From: an uncultured Clostridia bacterium
GTDB lineage: Bacteria; Bacillota; Clostridia; TANB77; CAG-465
Direction of reading: 5' to 3'
NCBI GenBank assembly: GCA_944388565.1
Contig: CALXJG010000007.1
Coordinates: forward strand, 1-34,794
DNA: 34,794 nucleotides
Positions 1 through 6,717 of this stretch are shown here, piece by piece; within the stretch, counting starts at the first letter, position 1, and each line of letters starts with the position of its first letter. The notes beneath the pieces were generated by a model. The model saw nothing but the letters and a program-made list of their open reading frames with translations. It was not told the origin of the DNA and searched no databases. The translations under genes were made by a program, and so were the position numbers.

Positions 1-30
1 AGAAATCATCTTCTTAAAGAGTTAGCATAA
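1..30 (+). CDS. C-terminal end of an ORF cut by the window edge, possibly an IS transposase
   Basis: One frame reads RNHLLKELA and then TAA at 28-30, entering from outside the window. It lies 21 bases before a repeat that resembles an insertion-sequence end. IS3-type transposase genes often stop just inside the right terminal repeat, so this could be such a C-terminus. Nine residues are too few to identify a family, so the call is positional inference only. Confidence 0.3.
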   Translation, partial: RNHLLKELA

Positions 31-51
31 AGTATACACTTTTTTTATAAA

Positions 52-71
52 TGTCCTTGACAAAGGGTACA
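52..71. repeat. Probable terminal inverted repeat of an IS element (right end)
   Basis: Read on the minus strand, the 20 bases begin TGTACCC and end GGACA. The element at 34724-34743 also begins TGTACCC and ends GGACA, and the two agree at 14 of 20 positions in inverted orientation. That is the level of identity expected between the left and right ends of one IS3-like element. No transposase is visible in full, so the family is inferred. Confidence 0.4.
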
Positions 72-175
72 CTTTAATTTTTGAATCTGTCTTTTTTTTA
101 TTCACATATTTCATAAAAAAATGCATATAATAAAATAAAGTTTGCTAAAATGTGTACAAAATGTATCTAAAGCAA

Positions 176-204
176 TTGACTTTTTACCAAAAATGATGTA
201 AAAT
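176..204 (+). promoter_or_regulatory. Sigma-A promoter of the ATPase/TOPRIM-like pair
   Basis: The -35 box is TTGACT (176-181), followed by a 17-base spacer and the -10 box TAAAAT (199-204). It reads toward the ATPase gene, which starts 34 bases further on behind a strong AAGGAGGT ribosome binding site (222-230). Confidence 0.65.
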
Positions 205-223
205 TATTAAAAATGATGCAAAA
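189..223. repeat. Two direct repeats overlapping the promoter, possible operator
   Basis: The 15-mer AAAAATGATGYAAAA occurs at 189-203 and again at 209-223, differing at one base (T or C). The repeats are exactly 20 bases apart, about two helical turns. The first covers the -10 box and the second reaches the ribosome binding site. This arrangement would suit a repressor, but none is encoded nearby. Confidence 0.4.
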
Positions 224-238
224 AGGAGGTATCTTTAT

Positions 239-1606
239 ATGTTTACATATATTAGAGTAAAAAATTTTAAATCATTAAAAGATGTAAAATTTAATTTAAA
301 TAGAACAAAAACTAAAACAAACAATTTTATTGCAATATATGGTGAAAACGGAAGTGGTAAAACTAATTTAGTTGAATTGTTTAAATTTTTACAACAAATT
401 ACTATATCAAGGATTATTGATGTAAAATTAAATATGATGCCAAAAGAATTTTTTGATTTAAAGGAAAAAATGTTAGATAATATTCCTATTGATATGAAAC
501 CTTTATGGCAACTATCAATAAATTTAGAAGAATATAGAATGATAAATGAAAAAGAGGATACTGAAATAGAATATGGATTTAAAATAAATGATAAAGAAGG
601 TTTTTATTCTATAAGGTTTAATACAGAAATAGTAGAAGAGAAGTTATATTATTTTGTGGGAAAACAGAGAGGTTATTATTTTAAATTACTTAAAGATGAT
701 AAAGGGATTGTAAAAGAATTAAACAATAATATTTTTATCAATGAAAAGTATAATAAAGAGTTAGAAGAAAATATAGAAAAATATTGGGGAAAATACTCAT
801 TTTTGTCATTACTTACCTTTGAGGCAATGGATAAAAATGAAGAATATATAAATAGCAATATTTCTTCTAAGATGTTTGACATTATAGATAAGATAGTGTC
901 AATGACAATACATGTGAACAAATGGTTTTTTAAATTTATTCCTGATAATTATCTAAAAAAAGCAGTATTAGCTGATTTGAAGTCTGGTATAGTTTCTAAA
1001 GATAAAATAAATGAAATAAAGAAATATGAAAATGTATTAAATATTTTCTTTACTCAAGCGTATGCAGATATAAAAAGTATCCAATATATTATTGAAGAAA
1101 GAGAAGATAAAATTAAGTACAAATTATATTTTAATAAGGTGATAGGAGGAAATTTAAAATCAATACCAATAGAATTAGAATCAGAAGGGACTAAAAAAAT
1201 CATAGAAGAATTTGATACGTTAATTGGTGCAATATTAGGAGAGACAGTCATTATAGATGAAATCGATAATGGAATTCATGATTTATTAATGAAGAATATT
1301 ATTTTATCTATTAAAGATGAAATAACAGGCCAATTAATAATAACTACACATAATACATTACTATTAGAAATTTTACCAAAAGAATGTATTTATATATTAT
1401 CTGTAGATTATGAAGGAAATAAAAGCATAAATACAATAAAAGAATATGGAATGAAAATACAGAAAAATCATAATGCTCGTGATTTATATTTTAAAGGTTT
1501 ATTTGGAGGTATCCCTACAACAACTTATGTAGATTTTGAAGAAATTAAATATGTTCTTGATTGTTCAAATGATAAAGAGGTAGAAGATTATAGTGAAGAA
1601 ACCTAA
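239..1606 (+). CDS. AAA/ABC-type ATPase (SMC/RecF-like), probable defence-system ATPase
   Basis: This 455-residue protein has the architecture of the AAA_15/AAA_21 (OLD/RecF-like) ATPases. It starts with a typical YIRVKNFKSL strand, then has a Walker A motif GENGSGKT at 35-42, a long helical insert, an ABC-signature-like SEGTKKI, a Walker B VIIDEID near 337-343, and an H-loop THN with His 371. Such ATPases use ATP to control a partner effector, often a nuclease, in anti-phage systems such as OLD/Gabija, PARIS and AbiL. The next gene overlaps it by 14 bases and encodes a TOPRIM-like protein, so the two probably work as one complex. The adjacent IS-like end and its absence from the core sporulation context suggest acquired DNA. 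Assignment to the ATPase class is firm; the defence role is inferred from the pairing. Confidence 0.8.
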   Translation: MFTYIRVKNFKSLKDVKFNLNRTKTKTNNFIAIYGENGSGKTNLVELFKFLQQITISRIIDVKLNMMPKEFFDLKEKMLDNIPIDMKPLWQLSINLEEYRMINEKEDTEIEYGFKINDKEGFYSIRFNTEIVEEKLYYFVGKQRGYYFKLLKDDKGIVKELNNNIFINEKYNKELEENIEKYWGKYSFLSLLTFEAMDKNEEYINSNISSKMFDIIDKIVSMTIHVNKWFFKFIPDNYLKKAVLADLKSGIVSKDKINEIKKYENVLNIFFTQAYADIKSIQYIIEEREDKIKYKLYFNKVIGGNLKSIPIELESEGTKKIIEEFDTLIGAILGETVIIDEIDNGIHDLLMKNIILSIKDEITGQLIITTHNTLLLEILPKECIYILSVDYEGNKSINTIKEYGMKIQKNHNARDLYFKGLFGGIPTTTYVDFEEIKYVLDCSNDKEVEDYSEET

Positions 1607-2162
1607 TTATTGTAAGGGGATAGTAATAGCTCATGGCAAAAGTGAACTGTTGCTTGCAGAACATATAAAAAGTAATCTACATTTGCCTATAGAAATATAT
1701 GCAGAGAAAAATGGGAAGTTGAGCATACAAATAGATGATTTAATAACAATATTAGGAAATAATATATTTAAAAACAAAACGTCATTTAAAAAACAATTTG
1801 TTGTTGAAGAAGAAAATAAAAAAATTAAAAATTTTTTCATTATGCCAATAATGGATTTAGATGATACAACTCAGGAAAAAATCGAAAAATATAAATCTTG
1901 TGAAATGTTTCAAAAACATTGGTTATATTCATATATTATACCAATATGGAATGATAAGAATTTAGATCAAGTATTATACGATTTAAATTTAATTGCAAAA
2001 TTACCTAATAACAGAGAGAAGGGAAAAATATATGAAGAACTGTTTCCAACTAATAGAGGAGAAACTGATTTGCAACAGGTTGAAAAATTATTGAGTTATT
2101 TTAAAAAATCTAAGAAAACTAATATGGATGTGTTTATAAAGAAATGTTTAGATAGTTTATAA
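1593..2162 (+). CDS. Small TOPRIM-like (RloB/OLD-type) putative effector paired with the ATPase
   Basis: This protein of 189 residues starts at a GTG inside the end of the ATPase gene, with a weak AAAGAGG 12 bases upstream. The N-terminus GIVIAHGKSELLL resembles the first TOPRIM motif (hydrophobic strand, then E-G-x-x-E), and MDLDD at residues 87-91 resembles the second, metal-binding DxD motif. TOPRIM nucleases with ATPase partners occur in OLD, PARIS (AriA/AriB) and AbiL/RloB systems. Unusually, the position normally held by the catalytic Glu is His 14 (AHGKSE rather than xEGxxE). This may mark a distinct subfamily or altered chemistry. A terminator follows, so the two genes form a closed operon. 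The fold is inferred from two motifs only. Confidence 0.55.
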   Translation: MKKPNYCKGIVIAHGKSELLLAEHIKSNLHLPIEIYAEKNGKLSIQIDDLITILGNNIFKNKTSFKKQFVVEEENKKIKNFFIMPIMDLDDTTQEKIEKYKSCEMFQKHWLYSYIIPIWNDKNLDQVLYDLNLIAKLPNNREKGKIYEELFPTNRGETDLQQVEKLLSYFKKSKKTNMDVFIKKCLDSL

Positions 2163-2182
2163 AAATTTATCTTCTAATTTAA

Positions 2183-2219
2183 AAAGAAATGTAAGTTAAA
2201 GCTTGCATTTCTTTTTTTT
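2183..2219 (+). terminator. Intrinsic terminator of the ATPase/TOPRIM-like operon
   Basis: A 13-base-pair stem (2183-2195 with 2202-2214, one G-U pair) has a 6-base loop and a run of T. It closes the two-gene unit before spoIID. Confidence 0.8.
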
Positions 2220-2286
2220 GTTAAAAATGTGGACAAACAGTAATAAAAAAACAAGTCATGAATATATATATTATAGGTGATATATA

Positions 2287-3300
2287 TTGAAAAAGTGGCT
2301 TGTTTTTTTATCTGTTTTTTTAGTATTAACAACTATACTTTTCTGTATAAATTTATTTAAAACAAATGAAGAAAAAAAGAAAGAAAAAGAACAAGAAATA
2401 GAAGAAAAGGAAGAAAAAAATACAATAGAGTACAAAGCTAATCAAACAATTAGAGTAAAATTTACTAAAACTGGCGAAATAGTAGCTATGGATATGAACG
2501 ACTATTTAAGAGGAGTAGTACCATCCGAAATGTCACCAACATATAACATAGAAGCATTAAAAGCTCAAGCGTTAGTTGCAAGAACCTATACATATAGAAA
2601 ATTGCAAGCTCATGCTGAAGGCGATGATGCGGATATGTGTGATAGTTATGCACATTGCCAAGCCTTTTACCCAAAAGATAAATTATTTCAGATATGGAGG
2701 CAAAAAGGTTATGATGAAGATACAATACTTGAATTTTGGGATAGAGTAAATACAGCAGTAGTATCAACACAAAATGAAATAATAACATATAATGGAGAAT
2801 GTATAAAAGCATTTTTTCATGCTAGTAGTCCTGAAGGGACAGAAGATATAAGTCAAATATGGGGAGGTGAAAAGTTAAGTTATTTAGTTCCAGTAGAAAG
2901 TAAAGAAGATGAATCATATTCTAATAGAACAAGTAGAGTAGAAATTAGTTATGATGATTTTTTAAATAAATTAAAGGAAAATAGTTTATGTAAGAATTAT
3001 ACCAAAGAAGATATGAAAAGTATAACAATATCGGACTATACAATTTCTGGAAGAGTAAAAAATATACAAATTAAAGATCAAAAAGTAAGTGCTGAAAAAT
3101 TAAGAACTTTAATAGGATTAAAATCTACAAAATTTACAATTAAAAAAAATGACGAGACAGTAGTGTTTAATGTTGTAGGTTATGGGCATGGTATAGGAAT
3201 GAGTCAAGTTGGAGCAAATTATTATGCCAATAATGGGATGGATTATAAAGAGATAATAAAACATTATTACACAGGTGTAGAAATAACAAAATTAGACTAA
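2287..3300 (+). CDS. spoIID: Stage II sporulation protein D, peptidoglycan lytic transglycosylase
   Basis: SpoIID cleaves glycan strands during engulfment, together with SpoIIP and SpoIIM in the mother-cell membrane. The 337-residue protein has an N-terminal membrane anchor (about 4-24), a charged linker rich in Lys and Glu, and the SpoIID domain. VVPSEM contains the catalytic Glu of the family, MCDSYAHCQAF matches its Cys/His motif, and GYGHGIGMSQ is the C-terminal signature. Translation starts at TTG with AGGTGA six bases upstream; no closer in-frame ATG would keep the membrane anchor. It is followed after 15 bases by spoIIQ, so the two engulfment genes are probably cotranscribed. I found no convincing sigma-E promoter upstream. 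Confidence 0.95.
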   Translation: MKKWLVFLSVFLVLTTILFCINLFKTNEEKKKEKEQEIEEKEEKNTIEYKANQTIRVKFTKTGEIVAMDMNDYLRGVVPSEMSPTYNIEALKAQALVARTYTYRKLQAHAEGDDADMCDSYAHCQAFYPKDKLFQIWRQKGYDEDTILEFWDRVNTAVVSTQNEIITYNGECIKAFFHASSPEGTEDISQIWGGEKLSYLVPVESKEDESYSNRTSRVEISYDDFLNKLKENSLCKNYTKEDMKSITISDYTISGRVKNIQIKDQKVSAEKLRTLIGLKSTKFTIKKNDETVVFNVVGYGHGIGMSQVGANYYANNGMDYKEIIKHYYTGVEITKLD

Positions 3301-3315
3301 TGAAAAGGAGAAAAT

Positions 3316-4353
3316 ATGAAAATAAAATTGAATAATATATTTAAAAATAAGAAACAAAAGAAAGAAAAAGAAGAAAAGATAAAAAGTATACCAAACGAAA
3401 AATTTACTAGAATAAGAAAAATACATACAGGAAATAATATTAATAAAAATACAAGAAAAGATATTTTAGAGTATAAGTATAAGCAATTTAAATTATATGA
3501 TAATAATATAAATGAAAATTCCAAAGTGCAAGATACTATTAGTAACACTGAAAAAAAGCATGTTAGAAAAGGAGCAATCTTTGATAATATAGAAGATGTA
3601 GAAGAAAAAGAAGCTATTAAACCACAAAAGAGTAAAGGTAATAAAAGGTTTTCGAAAAGTTATCTTCTTTTATTCTTTTTTATGTTAGTATTAGCTGTTG
3701 TTAGCGTATCCCTAAATATTAAGAAAAATAAAGAATTGAATAATGAGGACTATGCAGTTTTTAATAATACAGATAAAACAGATGAATCTAGTGTATCAGA
3801 GACAAAAAATGAATTACAAGATAATAATACGAGCAATAAAGATACAAATTATGTTGGAAATGAAGATGAACTAAAAGCTGTAAAAGCAAAAGAGGAAACA
3901 AAAACTGAAACAAAAAAAGAAACTACTCCTAAAGTAGTTATAAAACCACTTTCATTTTCAAAACCAATAGATGGAGAAATTATAAAAATGTACTCTATTG
4001 ATAAAGTAATATATTCAAAGACTTTAGAATTGTGGAAAACACATGATGGAATTGATATAAAAGCTGATAAAGGAACTGTAGTTAAATCTATAGAAAAAGG
4101 AAATGTTGAAAAGATATATAATGATTCATTTTATGGTTATACTATTGTAATAGATCACGGTCAAGGGTATAAAAGTAGTTATTCTAATTTATCAGAGGAT
4201 GTATTAGTAAAGGCAAAGCAAACAATAAATAAAGGAACAAAATTAGGTTATATAGGGGATACAGCAATAGGTGAGATAAAAGACGATCCTCATTTACATT
4301 TCATGCTATTTTTAAATAATGAAAATGTCGACCCAACAAGCATATTTAAATAA
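3316..4353 (+). CDS. spoIIQ: SpoIIQ-like M23 peptidase-domain protein
   Basis: SpoIIQ is made in the forespore and binds SpoIIIAH across the intermembrane space to form the channel and ratchet for engulfment. This 345-residue protein has a long basic cytoplasmic part (1-110), one membrane segment near 116-136, a charged linker, and a C-terminal M23/LytM domain (about 215-345). Both catalytic-type motifs are present, HDGID and HLHF. Clostridial SpoIIQ keeps a metal site that Bacillus SpoIIQ has lost, and this protein fits the clostridial type. The usual YAHLS is YSNLS here. The unusually long cytoplasmic region is a noteworthy difference. Position directly after spoIID and before spoIIID supports the name over a generic M23 protein. 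Confidence 0.88.
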   Translation: MKIKLNNIFKNKKQKKEKEEKIKSIPNEKFTRIRKIHTGNNINKNTRKDILEYKYKQFKLYDNNINENSKVQDTISNTEKKHVRKGAIFDNIEDVEEKEAIKPQKSKGNKRFSKSYLLLFFFMLVLAVVSVSLNIKKNKELNNEDYAVFNNTDKTDESSVSETKNELQDNNTSNKDTNYVGNEDELKAVKAKEETKTETKKETTPKVVIKPLSFSKPIDGEIIKMYSIDKVIYSKTLELWKTHDGIDIKADKGTVVKSIEKGNVEKIYNDSFYGYTIVIDHGQGYKSSYSNLSEDVLVKAKQTINKGTKLGYIGDTAIGEIKDDPHLHFMLFLNNENVDPTSIFK

Positions 4354-4447
4354 AAACTACAAATAATAGTAATAAAAAATAATATATGAATAATTATTAT
4401 TTTCTTTGAATAATATGTAATATATCAGTATGAAAAGGGGCGATTTG

Positions 4448-4702
4448 GTGTTAGATATTGAAGAAAGAGCAAAAATTCTTGCAACTTATATAATAGAAAA
4501 TAAAAGCACTGTAAGGCAAGCTGCTAAAAAATTTAATGTAAGTAAATCAACAGTGCACAAGGATATATCTGAAAGACTTGAAAAAGTTAATCCATCACTT
4601 GCAATTGAAGCAAAAAAAGTTCTTGAGATAAATAAATCTGAAAGGCATATACGTGGTGGAATGGCAACTAAAATGAAATATAAAGAGAAAAAAGCAATAT
4701 AA
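4448..4702 (+). CDS. spoIIID: Sporulation transcriptional regulator SpoIIID
   Basis: SpoIIID is a small DNA-binding protein that modulates the sigma-E regulon in the mother cell and helps turn on sigK. The 84 residues contain the helix-turn-helix (STVRQAAKKFNVSKSTVHKD) and the conserved tail with RHIRGGMATKMKYK. I chose the GTG at 4448 because AAAAGGGG lies seven bases before it. An upstream ATG at 4430 precedes that ribosome binding site and would add an unrelated hexapeptide. A short inverted repeat overlaps the stop codon (4693-4710), but its 2-base loop makes it a poor terminator. Confidence 0.93.
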   Translation: MLDIEERAKILATYIIENKSTVRQAAKKFNVSKSTVHKDISERLEKVNPSLAIEAKKVLEINKSERHIRGGMATKMKYKEKKAI

Positions 4703-4786
4703 ATATTGCTTAATTTAAAAAGTTATATTATATAAATAATGTTAAAATAAAAATTGGTTAATTTTGTATAACTTTTATTAAATTGA

Positions 4787-4815
4787 TTGCAAATGAAATG
4801 AAAATGTAATATAAT
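4787..4815 (+). promoter_or_regulatory. Sigma-A promoter of mreB/mbl
   Basis: TTGCAA (4787-4792), a 17-base spacer and TATAAT (4810-4815) lie 30 bases before the mreB start. The cell-shape gene can therefore be expressed in growing cells apart from spoIIID. Confidence 0.6.
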
Positions 4816-4844
4816 TGTAACAGAAAATAACAGGAGGATAAAAA

Positions 4845-5861
4845 GTGATATTTGGACAGGATATTGGAATAGATTTAGGAACTGCCACTATATTGGTATA
4901 TGTAAAAGGTAAAGGAATAGTTTTAAGAGAACCATCAGTGGTAGCAATAGATAAAAATACAAATGAAGTTTTGGCCGTTGGACAAGAAGCTAGAAAAATG
5001 CTTGGGCGTACACCTGGAAATATTATTGCTCTTCGTCCTTTAAAAGATGGCGTTATTTCCGATTATACTATTACAGAAAAGATGTTAAAATATTTTATAA
5101 ATAAAGTATGTGGTAAATTTATCTTTTCTCCTAGAATTATGATATGTATACCATCTTGTGTTACAGAAGTTGAGAAAAAAGCTGTTATTGATGCAGCTAC
5201 TCATGCTGGAGCAAGAAAAGTATATCTTATTGAAGAACCAATTGCAGCTGCAATCGGTGCAGGAATTGATATTGGAAAACCATATGGTAGTATGATTGTT
5301 GATATTGGTGGAGGAACTGCTGACGTTGCTGTTATTTCACTTGGGGGATCTGTAAAAAGTACTTCATTAAAAGTAGCCGGAGACAGATTTGATGAAGCCA
5401 TTATTAAATATGTAAAGAAAAAAAGAAATGTGATAATAGGTGAAAGAACAGCTGAAGATATAAAAATAAATATTGGATGTATGTATCCTAAGCCAGTTGT
5501 TGAAACAATGCTTGTTAAAGGAAGAGATGTTACTACTGGATTACCAGTTGAAATAGAGATAAATTCTGAAGAAATATATGAGGCGTTAAAGGAATGTGCA
5601 AATATAATTGTAGATGGAATTCATTCAGTACTTGAAGAAACACCTCCAGAACTTTCTGCAGATATTTCAGAAAGAGGAATATATATTACCGGTGGTGGCG
5701 GTCTTATATGGGGATTAGATAAGCTTATCGAAGAAAGAACAGGAATACAAGTTATGATATCAGAAGATGCACAATCTTGTGTTGCTGTTGGTACAGGTAA
5801 AGCTTTAAATCATATAGAATTACTTGAAACAGGTAATGCTGTAAAAATTAAAAAATTTTAA
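4845..5861 (+). CDS. mbl: Rod-shape actin homologue, MreB/Mbl family
   Basis: This 338-residue bacterial actin polymerises on the membrane and directs lateral wall synthesis. The actin-fold nucleotide motifs are all visible: DIGIDLGTATILVYV at the N-terminus (phosphate 1), VDIGGGTADVAVIS (phosphate 2), the connecting motif around EEPIAAAIGAG, and the adenosine motif YITGGGGLIWGLD. Translation starts at GTG with AGGAGG six to seven bases upstream. The order spoIIID then mbl is the same as in Bacillus subtilis, so Mbl is the likeliest orthologue; sequence alone does not separate MreB, Mbl and MreBH. Confidence 0.93.
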   Translation: MIFGQDIGIDLGTATILVYVKGKGIVLREPSVVAIDKNTNEVLAVGQEARKMLGRTPGNIIALRPLKDGVISDYTITEKMLKYFINKVCGKFIFSPRIMICIPSCVTEVEKKAVIDAATHAGARKVYLIEEPIAAAIGAGIDIGKPYGSMIVDIGGGTADVAVISLGGSVKSTSLKVAGDRFDEAIIKYVKKKRNVIIGERTAEDIKINIGCMYPKPVVETMLVKGRDVTTGLPVEIEINSEEIYEALKECANIIVDGIHSVLEETPPELSADISERGIYITGGGGLIWGLDKLIEERTGIQVMISEDAQSCVAVGTGKALNHIELLETGNAVKIKKF

Positions 5862-5866
5862 TATAT

Positions 5867-5913
5867 AATAAGAGAATATCATGTGTTTATTTATGATATT
5901 CTCTTATTATTTT
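5867..5913. terminator. Bidirectional terminator between mreB/mbl and the ferritin-like gene
   Basis: A perfect 16-base-pair stem (5867-5882 with 5893-5908), a 10-base loop and T-rich flanks on both sides separate two convergent genes. Confidence 0.85.
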
Positions 5914-5925
5914 CTGCATTTGTTA

Positions 5926-6564
5926 TTAATCTGTAGGTTCCAAACTGGACTTATCTAGCATATTAAATTTTGTTTTACTAATTAAATAATTATATAGGTC
6001 TGCATGTCTTAATTCGTCAACCAATATATGCATTATACTAGAAGAAGAACTTTTATCTGGCATTGCACTCATTATTTTTCTATATTTATTTGCGGCCTCA
6101 ACTTCACTCATTAAGGATTTTTTCAAATTATCTAAGTAAGACATAGGTTGCATTTGAGTATTTGATGTGCTTTGAGGTAAAGTAGTACCAGTAAGTGCAT
6201 AGTAAACATCACGTAATAATTTATTATGTGTTATTTCATTATCACGTATAATTCTAATAATATCTTTATCCTCATCTGATATTGCTTGATTTATTAACAT
6301 ACTGTAAAAAGCTTCGTCATTTGCTTCATCCATTACAGAATCTCTTATCATATTTAAAGCTTCTTGCAAATCACTATCAGTCATTATTCTTTCTGTTTGA
6401 GAAATAGCATAATCAGCAGTATAACTTCTATTTCTTAAATTATAATTATTATATGTATTATTGTTATTATTTAAATAATTACAAATTTGAGATGGTTCTA
6501 TTGCTTCAGGATATTCGTTATAATTATAATTTGTATAATAGTTCCTTTGATTATAATAATCCAT
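5926..6564 (-). CDS. Ferritin-like (rubrerythrin-type) protein, possibly spore-associated
   Basis: The first 50 residues are rich in Tyr and Asn (DYYNQRNYYTNYNYNEY), like many spore-coat proteins. The rest is a four-helix ferritin-like domain with metal-ligand type motifs: DEANDEAFYSML, DNEITHNKLL, SEVEAANKYR and DELRHADLY. These give two ExxH-like pairs plus extra acidic residues, as in rubrerythrin-related di-iron proteins. I place the start at 6564, seven bases after AAGGAGG; the ATG immediately before it (6567) is also possible but only four bases away. A sequence fitting sigma-K (see 6587-6613) lies just upstream. A role as a late mother-cell protein, perhaps a coat protein that handles iron or peroxide, is inference. 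Confidence 0.72.
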   Translation of the reverse strand: MDYYNQRNYYTNYNYNEYPEAIEPSQICNYLNNNNNTYNNYNLRNRSYTADYAISQTERIMTDSDLQEALNMIRDSVMDEANDEAFYSMLINQAISDEDKDIIRIIRDNEITHNKLLRDVYYALTGTTLPQSTSNTQMQPMSYLDNLKKSLMSEVEAANKYRKIMSAMPDKSSSSSIMHILVDELRHADLYNYLISKTKFNMLDKSSLEPTD

Positions 6565-6586
6565 CATATTTCCTCCTTCCATAATA

Positions 6587-6613
6587 TATAGTATGATGTA
6601 TTAATTTTTTTGT
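6587..6613 (-). promoter_or_regulatory. Candidate sigma-K promoter of the ferritin-like gene
   Basis: On the minus strand, AC (6613-6612) is followed by 16 bases and CATACTATA (6595-6587). This matches the B. subtilis sigma-K consensus AC-N16/17-CATANNNTA exactly. No sigma-A promoter with proper spacing was seen here. Confidence 0.5.
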
Positions 6614-6656
6614 TATTTTTTAATAAAAATTTGCAAATTTTTACACACATTGTATA

Positions 6657-6685
6657 TAGACAAATATCATAAAAAATAGTATAAT
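6657..6685 (+). promoter_or_regulatory. Sigma-A promoter of polC
   Basis: TAGACA (6657-6662), a 17-base spacer and a perfect TATAAT (6680-6685) lie 32 bases before the ATG chosen for polC. Confidence 0.6.
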
Positions 6686-6717
6686 AAAAAGTGTCGAAAA
6701 AAGGAGGAAATTTGTCC

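Noticed and set aside
2221-2286. Sigma-E promoter for spoIID
   Set aside because: CATGAATA is present but no -35 box lies at the required distance.
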